Assembly: GCA_022414725.1 (NCBI GenBank) | Contig: CM039462.1 | Location: 121,096,209-121,160,208, forward strand | From: Microglena sp. YARC | Lineage: Eukaryota; Chlorophyta; Chlorophyceae; Chlamydomonadales; Chlamydomonadaceae | Length of the DNA stretch: 64,000 nt | Reading direction: 5' to 3' | Shown: piece by piece, positions 42,252-54,456 of the stretch | Numbering within the stretch: the first letter of the stretch is position 1 | Layout: each line of letters starts with the position of its first letter | Notes under the pieces: model-generated | The model's database searches: none | Seen by the model: the letters and a program-made list of their open reading frames with translations, nothing else | Told to the model about the DNA's origin: nothing | Made by a program: the position numbers and the translations under genes

Positions 42252-43236
42252 CAGGCTATGTGTTGCATCGCCTGGAGGTGCGGCAGCATAAAGTAAGTAC
42301 AGCCGCCGAAAGTGTTGTACATCACCTACAGGACCTCGTGCATGACCCGGAAGCCGCTGAAACAGTTCTGCAAGACCTACGCTCACTCCAGCACATGGCA
42401 GAGAATGCAGCTACGTTCTGCTCGGCCTGCAGGTGTTCCAGAACAATCAAGGCACAGCAGCAGGGGTTCTACTTGCTTTGCAGGCTATCCAAAAAGATGC
42501 AGGCTCAACAGCGAATGTCCTCCAGGACCTTCTGGCGCTCCCTCACGATGTGGCCATGGCTGCAAAGGCGCTGCAGGGGCTGCATGTGCCCAAGCATGAT
42601 GCAAGCCACAAACAACAGGGGGTCCTGCAAGACTGCATGCACACTCATGCACCCCGCCATGATTCAGAACACAACACAGGGGTGCTGCAAAATGACCTGC
42701 ATGCATCCTTCCATGATCCAGACAGAACGGCAGGGGTGTTGCATGACCTGCATGCATCCCAGCATGATCTAGACGCAACTGCAGTGGTGCTGCAAGGACT
42801 GCATGCATCCAACCATGACCCAGACACAACAGCAGGTATTCTGCATGGCTTGCATACAACCCAGTGTGATGCCAGCACAGCAGCAAGGGACGTTGAGCAA
42901 GGTCTGGAGGCCGGCCATCACAATGTGGGCAATGGAGGAGGGAGCATGTTGCTGGGCAGTGAGGAGCAGCAGCATGGTTTCGGAGCAGCATCAAGGGGCA
43001 TTCTACATGGGCTCGAGTCACACGAGCACGATGAAGGCACAACAACCAATAGCTATCTGCATGGACTTGAGATGCACCAACACAACCCAGGCTCAGCAGC
43101 AAGAAGCATTCTACAGGGGCTGGAGGTGCACCAACACAATCCAGGTTCGGCAGCTAACAACGTTCTGCATGGGCTGGAGAGAGGCCAACATAACTTAGAC
43201 CCGGCAGCTGGGAATACTATGCATGGACGAGTCTAA
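42252..43236 (+). pseudogene. 17-residue repeat array, part 2, frame-shifted
   Basis: Repeat sense continues at 42260 (VLHRLEVRQHK, VVHHLQDLVHD) and, after a one-base loss near 42422, in a third frame to 43236 (QGTAAGVLLALQAIQKD ... SAANNVLHGLERGQHN). Later units are His-rich and drift from consensus, and 43237-43650 holds still weaker copies full of stops. Confidence 0.5.
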
Positions 43237-43650
43237 CAACACAACCCAGCTAGTATCCGGCTAGCAACATTCTAAATACTGGGCTGGAGGCACACCAGCA
43301 CGTTGTAGACAGCAACTCAGCTAGCAGTGCTCTGCATTGTTGGAAGATAAAACAAGCATAATACTGTCAACACCTGGTAATGCTTACATGGTCTGGAGAT
43401 ACACCACTGCGACCCAAGGATTCAGCAGCAAGCAACGGATCTGCATGGGTGAGATGAAACCAAACAATACTAGCTTCAGCACGGCAATTCTATGCCAATG
43501 GGCCCTGGATATACATGCCACTCAACGTAGGATCAGCAGCAGCAGACAATCTGTCTGCCTCAGGTGCATCAATGCTGTAAGTTCCATCCCACACACAGCA
43601 GAGCTTCCTCTCAGCCATCCTTTACAAACACTGTCGAGCGTTCACGCTAG

Positions 43651-44198
43651 TGCGTAATGTTCCTCATTATCCATGGGCTATGCAGCCCAACTGTCACTGG
43701 CCGACGATACGACCCGAGCTCCTACCGGCGGCGTTGTGCCCAATTAGGATCCTTAGCCCTGTGGCAGCTGGCACCCCTGCCGGCCCTGGTGAGGCTGTTC
43801 TCACTGTTGACCCTGCAGCCTTTGAAAGGCATGCTTTTCTCTCTGAGCCGCAGCAAGGAGCTGAGGCTGCCCCTCCAACTCGCGAGACGGCGTGACTGTG
43901 TCCTTGTGTACACATCGATGGCCATTCTTTCGAGGCATCGTTGACACAGGCTCGCCCTTCTTGACCATCAGCCCCGGGGGGTGCAAGGAGTGGGGGTGCT
44001 GGAGAGGCAGGGGCGAGACTGACCTGGAGGATACTTTTTGAGCGTACGCAACGCAGACGGAGAGGTGGAGTGGCGGCGTGCTGATGTACTTTTCTCCCAG
44101 CTGAGAGTGGACAACGGCTGCCCATGGCGCTGACGGTGTCATCTACGGGCTCTTCCGAGCATGGTGGAACGAAGGGTGGCAGTGCTGAAAAATTTTCC

Positions 44199-44231
<33 letters not shown>

Positions 44232-44500
44232 TTATTGGGCCTGGTGAGGAGACCAAGCCAGGCATTCCGGCCCTCGCTGCTGTGGTCAGAGGATTACTGG
44301 GCAAGCTTCAGCCTTAACGAGACTTTGCTGCCAGGCTGCTCACACTGTCGACAGTGCCCTGCTTCCTCTCAGGCAGGGGACACCATCCCTGAAGACGCTG
44401 CGGTACATGGGGCCCCCTCACAGCAGTACATAGCAACGAGTCCCAATACTCTTGTCACGGTGTCAAGGTCAATAGATAAGGCATCTAATGCATGATTGAC
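43651..44500. other. GC-rich region with uncertain ORFs and poly-C
   Basis: Several overlapping frames of 70-140 residues on both strands, none with a recognisable motif. A ~26-nt C run sits at 44205-44230. I do not support a gene here. Confidence 0.4.
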
Positions 44501-44984
44501 TCAGGCACTCAGGCATTTCGTGACTGAAAATTGTTCTCAACTACCCACTGCGAGCAGAAGCCCGAGGATGGGCGCTCATGTACTCGTCGAGCTAGGGTCA
44601 CTCGAGTGTGGGAGGTGTTCCAACGCTCTCATCCGATGAAGTTCGCCTTTGTTCCTCTGCCTGCTACTCGGCTCCCTGGGTTCAAAGAGCAGGAGGGCTA
44701 ATATGATTTGTTCTGGGATGGGGGCGTGTTCCTGAAGGATAGCATACGTAAACTATTTGATGCCTAATGGTGGATGCCAGACTCTTCTCGGATGCGTAAC
44801 CATAGCATAGCTGGAGCTTGAAATACTGGTGGTCGGTGGTGGTGGTTGCTATGTGGGTGGTGGTGTGTGGTGGAAGCCGAGGATAGCGCTCCAACAAGTA
44901 CTGCTGAGAGACGCTGAGCTCAGATTCTTCTACGATTGTCTAGCATAGCTGGGAGCTCGAAAGAAATAGTGGTGCTGATTGAGT

Positions 44985-45110
44985 AAGTGGTGCTGCTTCT
45001 GGTGCTGCTGTTACTGGCGCAGTGCTGCTTGTCTGGCTGCTGCTGCTGCTTTCTTGTCTGGCTGCTGCTGTCTGGCTGCTGCTGCTGCTGTTGCAGACAG
45101 ACAGCTTGTA
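44985..45110. repeat. (CTG)n-rich repeat
   Basis: gctgctgct with ttcttgtctggctgctgctg units. Confidence 0.85.
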
Positions 45111-45287
45111 GCTGCAGATTGAGAGAATAAGTTGAAGAATTGTTTATTCACATTCCCGTTGTGACTCGGAGCTAACTTGACACCACATTTTGTCAGATGC
45201 TATAGGAGTGTTGTGAGCTGATTGAGGTGGTGATGTGAGGGAATGGCAGGTGATTCTCGACTATTCATTTTTTTTACGTACTAGCTA

Positions 45288-45363
45288 GCTTTAGGGTTGG
45301 CTCAAGGACAGAAAAAAGAAGATGCCTAGAAGGTGCTACGCGTATCCCAAAAAAGAAAGAGTG
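45288..45363. mobile_element. MITE family B right arm
   Basis: gatgcctagaaggtgctacg, then cgtatcccaaaaaagaaaga. Confidence 0.6.
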
Positions 45364-45429
45364 GCGATTCTAGCTGATGGAAGTATGTGACAGATGATAG
45401 AGGATGGTAACATATATCACATACATGTA

Positions 45430-45569
45430 GGGAGACGGCAATAGGAGTATATAATCGTATGGATATATTCATCATTTGATGCCATCAGTCTGCCTAGGCT
45501 TAAGTTACCATTTATATAGAATATCATATGATGCAATTTGTATGATATCATATGATTTGCCTGTCCCTA
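45430..45569. mobile_element. Foldback element family F with 8-bp target duplication
   Basis: Begins TAGGGAGACGGCAATA and ends GATTTGCCTGTCCCTA. Flanks CATACATG (45422-45429) and AATACATG (45570-45577) agree at 7 of 8. Interior has atcatatgatatcat motifs. Confidence 0.82.
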
Positions 45570-46359
45570 AATACATGTATGGCTATTGTTATATGATACA
45601 GAATGTATCGTTTTTTGTGGTTTGAATTGAAACCTGAAAAGTGATCATGATGTACGTATATATGTGCAGCCACATAGTGTATGTGCCATACTACTTCGGG
45701 TATAGTAGCTTTATTATATATATAATATTTTGTAGTTGTTTAGCAATTTCTCCTAGATTTATTTAAGAAATATTATTGCAGCGAATCTTGCTGCCATCTC
45801 GCCTAGCAGTGGTCAGTCAAACCTCTAGATCTTGGTCAGGCCAAATGGCGTCACTGTGTATGCCTAGGTCCCGGATAGGGGTTCTCCTTGCCCTGTTCTT
45901 ACAGCGCTATTCTGTCTTCTTTGCGATTCAATTCAATTTTATTCTACTATACATGTACAGCCCTTCGAAGGCTGAACTGATTTCCTACCCCTTGACTGTA
46001 ATATGCATACACATCAACACGTATATGTTATTTGACTATACATGTAAAGCCCTCCAGTCCTACTCCAACACGCTGCAAACTCAGCCAACTTGATCCGCTC
46101 TGTGGGAAAGTCTGACAGGACCGATCAGGATCCAGGGCGAGGCAGACAGGGACAAAAAAACTGAGACGCCCAGGTTAAATTAAATGAGATGGTGAGGTCT
46201 TACTTCCTATAAATCCTAGTACGGATCGATATTTTATAATCTGCCAGGGAACTACTAGGGCAACGGGAGTTCCTGGCATAGTCGCCGTGGTGCCCTTAGC
46301 AGATAGGGCTTAAGCATTTCACTCGGGAGTGGGTGTCTTGGTCGACAAGTCAACAGCAG

Positions 46360-46660
46360 GTGAGAGTTGTTCGAAGACGCGTCTTTGCATAGCAGAAGCA
46401 ATTTTTCTGAGGATTCGTTGCATCGCAAACTAGAGAGTCTGGTTGCGTGCAGACGCAGGTTTTGAAACGGTTGCGCCTCATGATGCAGCTTTGTGAGTCC
46501 CGCCCTGCGCTACGCTAACGAGGGGACCCAAATCTGCTTCTCAAGAAGAGCAAAATCTGCTTCTTGGGCTCGACAGTTTCAAAATCTGCGTCTGCGACGC
46601 AACGGACCCGCGAAGCACGCAGACCCTCCCTCGTTATAATAGAACCCTGGCAAGCGTGCC
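46360..46660. repeat. Dispersed family G copy
   Basis: gcagacgcaggttttgaaac and, inverted, gtttcaaaatctgcgtctgc form the arms of a foldback structure; also seen in part at 11608-11745. The stretch 45570-46359 has no supported gene. Confidence 0.65.
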
Positions 46661-46758
46661 GCCCTAATTGAAAATACCGGTGCGATATTGACAGGCCCTA
46701 ACTGTAATTATAGTAAGGGCCTGGCGGGTCCCCTGGAGGTCGGCCCCGGGGGTGTGTA

Positions 46759-47094
46759 ATGTTCGTCAAGGGCAGCGAGTGTAAGGCTAATGAACTTATT
46801 TGGCTCACTAACATCCCCAAGTTCCATGGAGGGCAGGTGCAGCACTCGAGGCTACAGTGCTACTTCGCACCTGCAGGAACTAGTGCGGAAGAGCAGATTT
46901 TCCTTGTCAAGCACAATGCGCTGATGTATGAGCTACTAGAGTCACGAGAGAGCGAATTCTTCAGGGTAAATCGTAGACATGCTCCAGGTCCTAGACTGAG
47001 TCCACAGGACAGGAGGGAAACGACAAATGAAAACGCGCGTCACAGTCCGCAACCTGAGATACGTGTGCGAAAAAAAGTGCCCTCGCAGAGGTAA
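46759..47094 (+). CDS. unassigned 111-aa ORF
   Basis: Begins MFVKGSECKANELIWLTNIP with a balanced composition up to about residue 75 (LLESRESEFFRVN), then a basic low-complexity tail. The first part could be an exon of a gene or a transposon protein. No family recognised. Confidence 0.3.
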   Translation: MFVKGSECKANELIWLTNIPKFHGGQVQHSRLQCYFAPAGTSAEEQIFLVKHNALMYELLESRESEFFRVNRRHAPGPRLSPQDRRETTNENARHSPQPEIRVRKKVPSQR

Positions 47095-47639
47095 TCGCCC
47101 GACGGGATCGAACCGAGTCGGAACGATTTCAGGCAGTCAGTGTAATCGCAATTTTGACGACGGCGTTCTTGGGAAATTTGAAGATGTGAAGATTTGAAAA
47201 ACAGCATTATATCGCTTAAGTATCGCATAGGTCTGTCCCCCTAAGGGAGCCGACCAACTACGGCGCAGTAGTCCAAGCCGATCTGTAATCACGTGCTATT
47301 CACTAACACGGTAATTTATATGGTAACGATGCAAGACACGGTAAAACTCTACACCAGAACGATATATTCCCGGTAAACACGATATATCGTACGAGTAATC
47401 CCGAAAATTATCGTACGATGTACCGGGGTATGATGTATCGTACCGTACAGATATAATATAATATCATACATATAAAGCTTGACAGCGCCTATTTATAGTG
47501 AATAATTGATCAACAATTGTCAAATGTATATCGATCGTTTAAGGGCGGGCAAGTCTTTCACACTAGATGGGCTGCTCCTGGGCTGTTACATTCATACATA
47601 CATTAGCACATACATCACGGCAGCAGCACGCACTCTGGT

Positions 47640-47866
47640 GTACATGGTGTTAATTTAATTATCTTGTAGAATTAAATTATCACTGTAGCACGAACTCAGG
47701 GCCCCCGTCGGTCAAACAATGGGTTCGGTTCATCAGTGCTTTTTTTTAAGCCAGTAAGTCCGGTCGGCAATTTAGGCTATTTTATCCTATTTATTTATTG
47801 CTATTAATTAATTTTAATTTATCCTATTTGGCCGCGACCCTGGACTGTAACAGACATACATGGCGT
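47640..47866. mobile_element. Family A right half with internal insertion
   Basis: cagggcccccgtcggtcaaa, cggttcatcagtgctttttt, and the end gaccctggactgtaacagac, split by (atttattta)-like sequence. A short arm also sits at 47540-47600. Confidence 0.65.
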
Positions 47867-48257
47867 GAGTTCACATTTAAATGCAGTTAAACTGGCAATC
47901 ACGTTTCAATGCATTTCAATACAATCACATTTCAATGCAGTAAAAAATTTTTGTGCAAGAAGGCTCTTGCTTGCGCATCCACGCCATCGATATACTTGAT
48001 CTATGACTTAGTTACATGGCTCCAGCCTTAAAGACTGCTCGCCGACTTGGGCAGTAACATAATCAATTGAAACACAGCATCAACAGATAGAGGAAGGGCT
48101 TGCTGCTCATGTAGTTTGGACACGAGGAAATGTGTGCGCCGTCAGGCTGTGCGTATGGGGGGTGTCTGCAAAAACAATGGGAAGGGGGAGGGGTGGGTGG
48201 GGTGGGTGGGTGTCAGTTAGTGGACATTACGGCAAAAGAGTGTCTTAACCCCAACAT

Positions 48258-48414
48258 TCACCTGGGCAGGGGGATAGGGAATGGGGTGGGGTGGGGTGCT
48301 ATGGGGAATCTACACTTGATGGTACATCCAGGTGGTGGGTGGTTAGGCTTGGGGGTTGATGTGAGCTTATCCAGGCGGAGCTGGATATAAGGAAGTTTGT
48401 AGGGGGCCATGTGC
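48258..48414 (-). CDS. carboxypeptidase exon S8 (catalytic His), tentative end
   Basis: Acceptor ctttcag; completes Gly then [17 protein letters not shown] and a Pro-rich stretch to a stop at 48258. GHM.PY is the S10 His motif. The Pro-rich tail may instead be intron; ctgcccag|gtgaatg at about 48264 is a possible donor. Confidence 0.45.
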
Positions 48415-50447
48415 CTGAAAGATTCCTGGTGGGGTGGGTGGTGAGTTTTTTGTGTGTTCTGTTTTTTAGTGAATCCACAGAGGTGTAGTATGGGTGTTTG
48501 CACTCGGGCTGCATGTATAGGGCCATGTGCCTGCCCAACGCCCAACATTCAATATCAGCTCTATATTACCGGGATGGGCTAATTGAAAACAATTTATGAC
48601 ACTGGTGCCGAGGAGCCCCTCAATAACGAAAACCCTGGGTGTGTGTGTAATGATAGCGCCTGGTGGGGCGTGGTATTAAGGGAGCCCCATCTTACGACGG
48701 TCCAACACCCGATTTTCACCCAACAGCCAAATTCATTGTCTCGACCATTGAGCCCATGTATGTGACCTATCGAGTTCATTTAGGACCGTCGGTAGAGGTG
48801 TTCTCTCTAACGCCAAGAGCACTTTTCATAAGATTATTCTGAATTGTTTCACATTTTCCTTCGAGACCGTAAGAAGTATTAATATTAGGGTTGGGCCGGC
48901 GTATGAACGTATAATCATACGTTCATATAATCATACGTATATTCCATCAACGTATGTTACAAACGTATGAGTACTGTACGTCAAAAAGTAAGCACGCTCC
49001 CGGCATTCAACCTTCTCGGTTTTCATCAATATTTGATTTAGATAGCTCATTGGAAAGCTTTTTGACCTCCTTATCACAATATGCAATAAGATTAATCCTT
49101 TCAAAGTGTACATGTTGTTAAATTATGCCCAAAGTTTGAGAGATTTAGATAGCCAGATATCAGGCACATATATCAGAGTATCACATAGCCTTCCATTCCA
49201 TTGAGCTCCCATGAGGGCTTGGTGGATTGATGGTGCAAGCCTAGTGCAATTTGGACATGGACACTATTGCAATATAGTTATATTATTATACACGTATACA
49301 GTTATATACTGTACCAACTGGTGTTGAATGGCTCTCTTAGATTGGCACCGCGCTTCTTCTCCAAGTTTGGGCGGGTGTGCATAAAGCTGAGGGCCAACCT
49401 CTCCGTTGAAAGGGGGGGAGATCTGATCTACATAGCTGCCAACGCTGACCTTGCCGACAAAGTCTACGTTGATGAGGAGGTGGCTTTGGATGCCATGGGC
49501 CTTGAGGACTGAACCAGTAGCTGACTTAGGGAGCTGCCTAGAAGCTGCGACATTCTCACATACTTCTGACACCTGTAGCAGACTCAGGAAGCTGCCTAGA
49601 AAGATGACTTGAGCCTAGTGCAACGTGAACATGGTTACATAGACAGTATGTCAATATTATTGGCAGCGAATGGCTCCCTTAGATTAGCACCGCGCTTCTC
49701 GATCGACGCGCTTCTGGTCGTGATTTATGGTCTGAGATTTGGACAATCTAAACTTGTCCGATTATTGTTTTGAGAGTTGATATGTGATGCCAATGAAAGT
49801 GGCTACGCGGCAATAACTTTCAACCCATGTAAAAGTATTTTCTCGAGAAGTGTCTATTTTCCCTCATACGTTTTCATACGTTTATACGCATACGTTCATA
49901 CGTTTATACGGCATATACGGCATATACAAATCAAAATATACGTTTGATTCCCAACCCTAATTAATATTACCCAGACGGTCTGGAGCCCACACTTCACACA
50001 CGTAATTAATCTGGAGCCCTCACTTCACACACGTAATTCCTCATACATTTTGCCACATAGATTTTACACAGGTATGAAAGGGTAAATCAAGGCAGCAGGG
50101 CACCAAGAACCAGACCAGACCCAGACCAGACTCACCCAGTAGGGCACCAAGACCCAGACTAGACTCAGATCAGACTCAGACTAGACTCACCCAGCAGCAC
50201 GAATGGTGGCAAATGCAATCTCCTCACACATTTTATACTGGTACAGATTTTTTCAGCGCAGGTTTGTTCAATCAAGCCAGCAGGGCTGACAGAGACTAAC
50301 ACAGTGGCTTGAATGGTGGAAAATGTAAGATCATCATACACGTTGTTAGATACATGTTTCACAAGGTTTGGAATTTTCAATCAAGCCAGAAGGGCTGAAA
50401 AAGACTAACGCAGCAGCTTGAATGGTGGCAAACGTAAGCTCGTCATG

Positions 50448-50499
<52 letters not shown>

Positions 50500-53400
50500 T
50501 TATATATATATATATATATATATAGATTGATTATGAACAAATTTTGAAATGTTAACTCTAGCCAGCTCAAGAGACTTACCCAGCAGCTCGAATGGTTGCT
50601 AATGCAAGCTCATCATACATGCTTTATATGACTGTATAGATTGTAAACAAGTTTTGAAATCTTAACTCTAGCCAGCCCAAGAGACTTACCCAGCAGCTCG
50701 AATAGTTGCGAACGTAAGCTCGTCATAGATGGCGACATATCCAGCGACCTGCATGGCAAATATGGATATTGTTGTTTGACTGTGTCTGTATGTTCATATG
50801 CATGGCAAATATGAATATTGTTCTTTGACTGTCTGTATATATATGCATGGATTCTAATGGAAAGAGTTGTTTGACTGTGTCTGTATGCAATTATGCATGG
50901 ATTTTAATGGGTGTAGACGTTTGACTGTGTAGAACCGCACATACACATTATAAACGGTATTATACTATTTTATATTTTTTTATTATTATTTTTTTATTAT
51001 ACGTAGACGTTTGACTGTGTAGAACCGTACATACACATTATAAACGGTATTCTACTATTTTATAATATTTTTCTACTACTATATATTGGTCTGTGAATAA
51101 AACTTCTGTTCTTACACCATAATATTTAAACCTATGAATATGAAAGCATATCAGATCATACGAATATAAAAACACATCAGATCATGTGAATATGAAAACA
51201 CATCAGATCATGTGAATATAAATATGAAAACACATCAGATCATATGAGCATGAATATGAAAGCATGTCAGATCATATGAATATGAAAACACATCAGATCA
51301 TGTGAATATAAATATGAAAACACATCAGATCATATGAGCATGAATATGAAAGCATATCAGATCATATGAATATGAAAACACATCAGATCATGTGAATATA
51401 AATATGAAAACACATCAGATCATATGAGCATGAATATGAAAGCATATCAGATCATATGAATATGAAAACACATCAGATCATGTGAATATAAATATGAAAA
51501 CACATCAGATCATATGAGCATGAATATGAAAGCATATCAGATCATATGAATATGAAAACACATCAGATCATGTGAATATAAATATGTAAACACATCAGAT
51601 CATATGAGCATGAATATGAAAGCATATCAGATCATATGAATATGAAAACACATCAGATCATGTGAATATAAATATGAAAACACATCAGATCATATGAGCA
51701 TGAATATGAAAGCATATCAGATCATATGAATATGAAAACACATCAGATCATGTGAATATAAATATGAAAACACATCAGATCATATGAGCATGAATATGAA
51801 AGCATATCAGATCATATGAATATGAAAACACATCAGATCATGTGAATATAAATATGAAAACACATCAGATCATATGAGCATGAATATGAAAGCATATCAG
51901 ATCATATGCATATGAAAACACATCAGATCATGTGAATATAAATATGAAAACACATCAGATCATATGAGCATGAATATGAAAACATATCAGATCATATGAA
52001 TATGAAAACACATCAGATCATGTGAATATAAACATGAAAAGACATCAGATCATATGAACATGAATATGAAAGCATATCAGATCATATGAATATGAAAACA
52101 CATCAAATCATGGTGAATATAAAATATGAAAAACACACCAGATCATATGAGCATGAATATGAAACACCACAGATTCTTTAAATATGAATATGAAAACATA
52201 TCAGATCATCAGAATATAAATATAAAATATTCACTTAACTGATCAACAAATCAAACCGCCTACCTGGCCTGTAGCACTCCTCCAAGTTCTCCAGCCGTCG
52301 TCGTGCCTTTGTCTGAGGTACAGGTCGCTTAACCAGTAGCGGGTGCCCAAACAGGGGACACTGGCATCTGCATCTCCTGAGTAAACCAGAATGCGTAGCC
52401 AATCTACATTGTAAACAGGCAGTGAGTCAAACTTTCTGGTTTATATTTTAGTACAACATTTAATTGACATAAAACAATGTGAATATTTTATTTAATTTTA
52501 ACCAGTAGCGGGTGCCCAAACAGGGGACACTGGCATCTGCATCTCCTGAGTAAACCAGAATGCGTAGCCAATCTACATTGTGAACAGGCAGTGAGTCAAA
52601 CTTTCTGGTTCATATTTTAGTACAACATATAATTGACATAAAACAATGTGAATATTTTATTTAATTTTAACCAGTAGCGGATGCCCAAACAGGGGACACT
52701 GGCATCTGCATCTCCAGAGTACACCAGAATGCGTAGCCAATCTACAGTGTGAACAGGCAGTGAGTCAAACTTTCTGGTTTATATTTTAGTACACCATTTA
52801 ATTGATATAAAACAATGTGAATATTTTATTTTATTTTATTTTAACCAGTAGCGGTTGCCCAAACAGGGGACACTGGCATCTGCATCTCCAGAATACACCA
52901 GAATGCGCAGCCAATCTACAGTGGGAGCAGCAGTACGACAACATTCAGATGTATTGTTTATATTGTATTCTCCAGAGTACGCCGGAATGCATCATCGCCA
53001 ATCTACTGAGTGAGCAGCAGTAAGACACAATTTATATTTCTTGCTTACATTCTACTTTATTTTAACTGGCATCTGCATCTGTAGAGTACACCAGAATGCG
53101 CAGCCAATTTACAGTGGGGGCAGCAGTACGACAACATTCAGAGTTATTGCTTATATTGTATTCTCCAGAGTACACCGGAATGCATCATCGCCAATCTACT
53201 GAGTGAGCAGCAGTTAGACACAGTTTATAATTCTTGTTTATGTTATATAATATTTCAACAATTTAGATTTCCTAACATATTGAATATCGCTTTAGATGTA
53301 GCTGGTTGTAGGGTTGTAAATATCGCACCGCCCCCCCCCAACATCCTATGGTGTTGTACAATTGAAGTCATGTTATATTGATATATCGATAGATCGTACG

Positions 53401-54411
53401 ATATTGTGCCTGACCCATGCCTTGATATATCGTACAATGTTGTGCCCAACCCAGCAGGGTACTACTTCTTGCCAAATTAATCAGCGCCTAAAGCGCACAA
53501 ACGTCAAATTGGTCAGCGCTTTTTAGTGCAAAAAGCGCAAAAACTTGCGCGCAGTGCCCACAGGGGGTTGAAAAACTGCGCGAAACGCGCAGAGGGGCTC
53601 AAAAAGGCAGCGCGGCACCGCGCTGCCGCGCGCGCTTAGTAGTACCCTGACAGGCAGCCCTTGTACAACCCTAATAGCATGATCTGATACAGTTTCTCTT
53701 TTATGGCACATGTTCAAATTCACATGTTTGTGTGTGGAGCACTACAGTGCTTCATTGGGCTTTTTGTTTCATATCTGAAAGTTTTTCTTTCTAGCTTTAT
53801 GGTTTTAGGCCTCCTCCAGGGACAGCGTTTTAGTGCTTTGTATAGCTTTGTATAGATTTTGAAGCTTTTTATAGCTTTTTGGGGCCATTTGGGGCAAAAC
53901 ATAAAATACTTTTTTTTTTACTTTTTATAGCGATATTTTCTCCATAACGGGGTCAAAACTACCGATCGCTGTACATAGCGGTACACAAAAGATCTGGTCC
54001 TTCATTGGCACTAGGTTGCTGCCAAATGTTATAGATTCTACTAAATTCCCTTGCCAATACAGCATATCTGAATGCTTGATATAATCAAGATAACATGTTG
54101 ATAAGTATTTATTGGCAGAGCCCCCCCCTTCTGGGGGGCGGGAGCCCCCAGGGTCACCGTGTTGTTCGTTTGACCAACCGTCCGTCTGACCACAAGACAC
54201 CCTGGCCCTGTCGTACATCTTGCCTTCGATCTGCTGCACTCAATTCCGTTGCCACCTGTCGCTCCGATAGCCAATAATCTCCGCCAACTTTCCGCATCGC
54301 TTGCGACGCACCTAGGACTTGTCCGTACAGCTATAGTGAGCGATCAAGGGACCATTATGAAGGCTGGATCAAACAATACTGGTAAGCAGTTCAGATACAC
54401 AGTGCAGCAAG

Positions 54412-54456
<45 letters not shown>

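Noticed and set aside
43657..44142. Overlapping ORFs on both strands in GC-rich DNA
   Set aside because: Several frames are open at once with no recognisable domain or splice support.
45776..46093. 105-aa ORF
   Set aside because: AT-rich region with no motif or splice context; chance is likely.
51130..52240. CRISPR-like array of atcagatcatatgaat repeats
   Set aside because: No variable spacers, eukaryotic intron context and a 120-bp higher-order satellite pattern.
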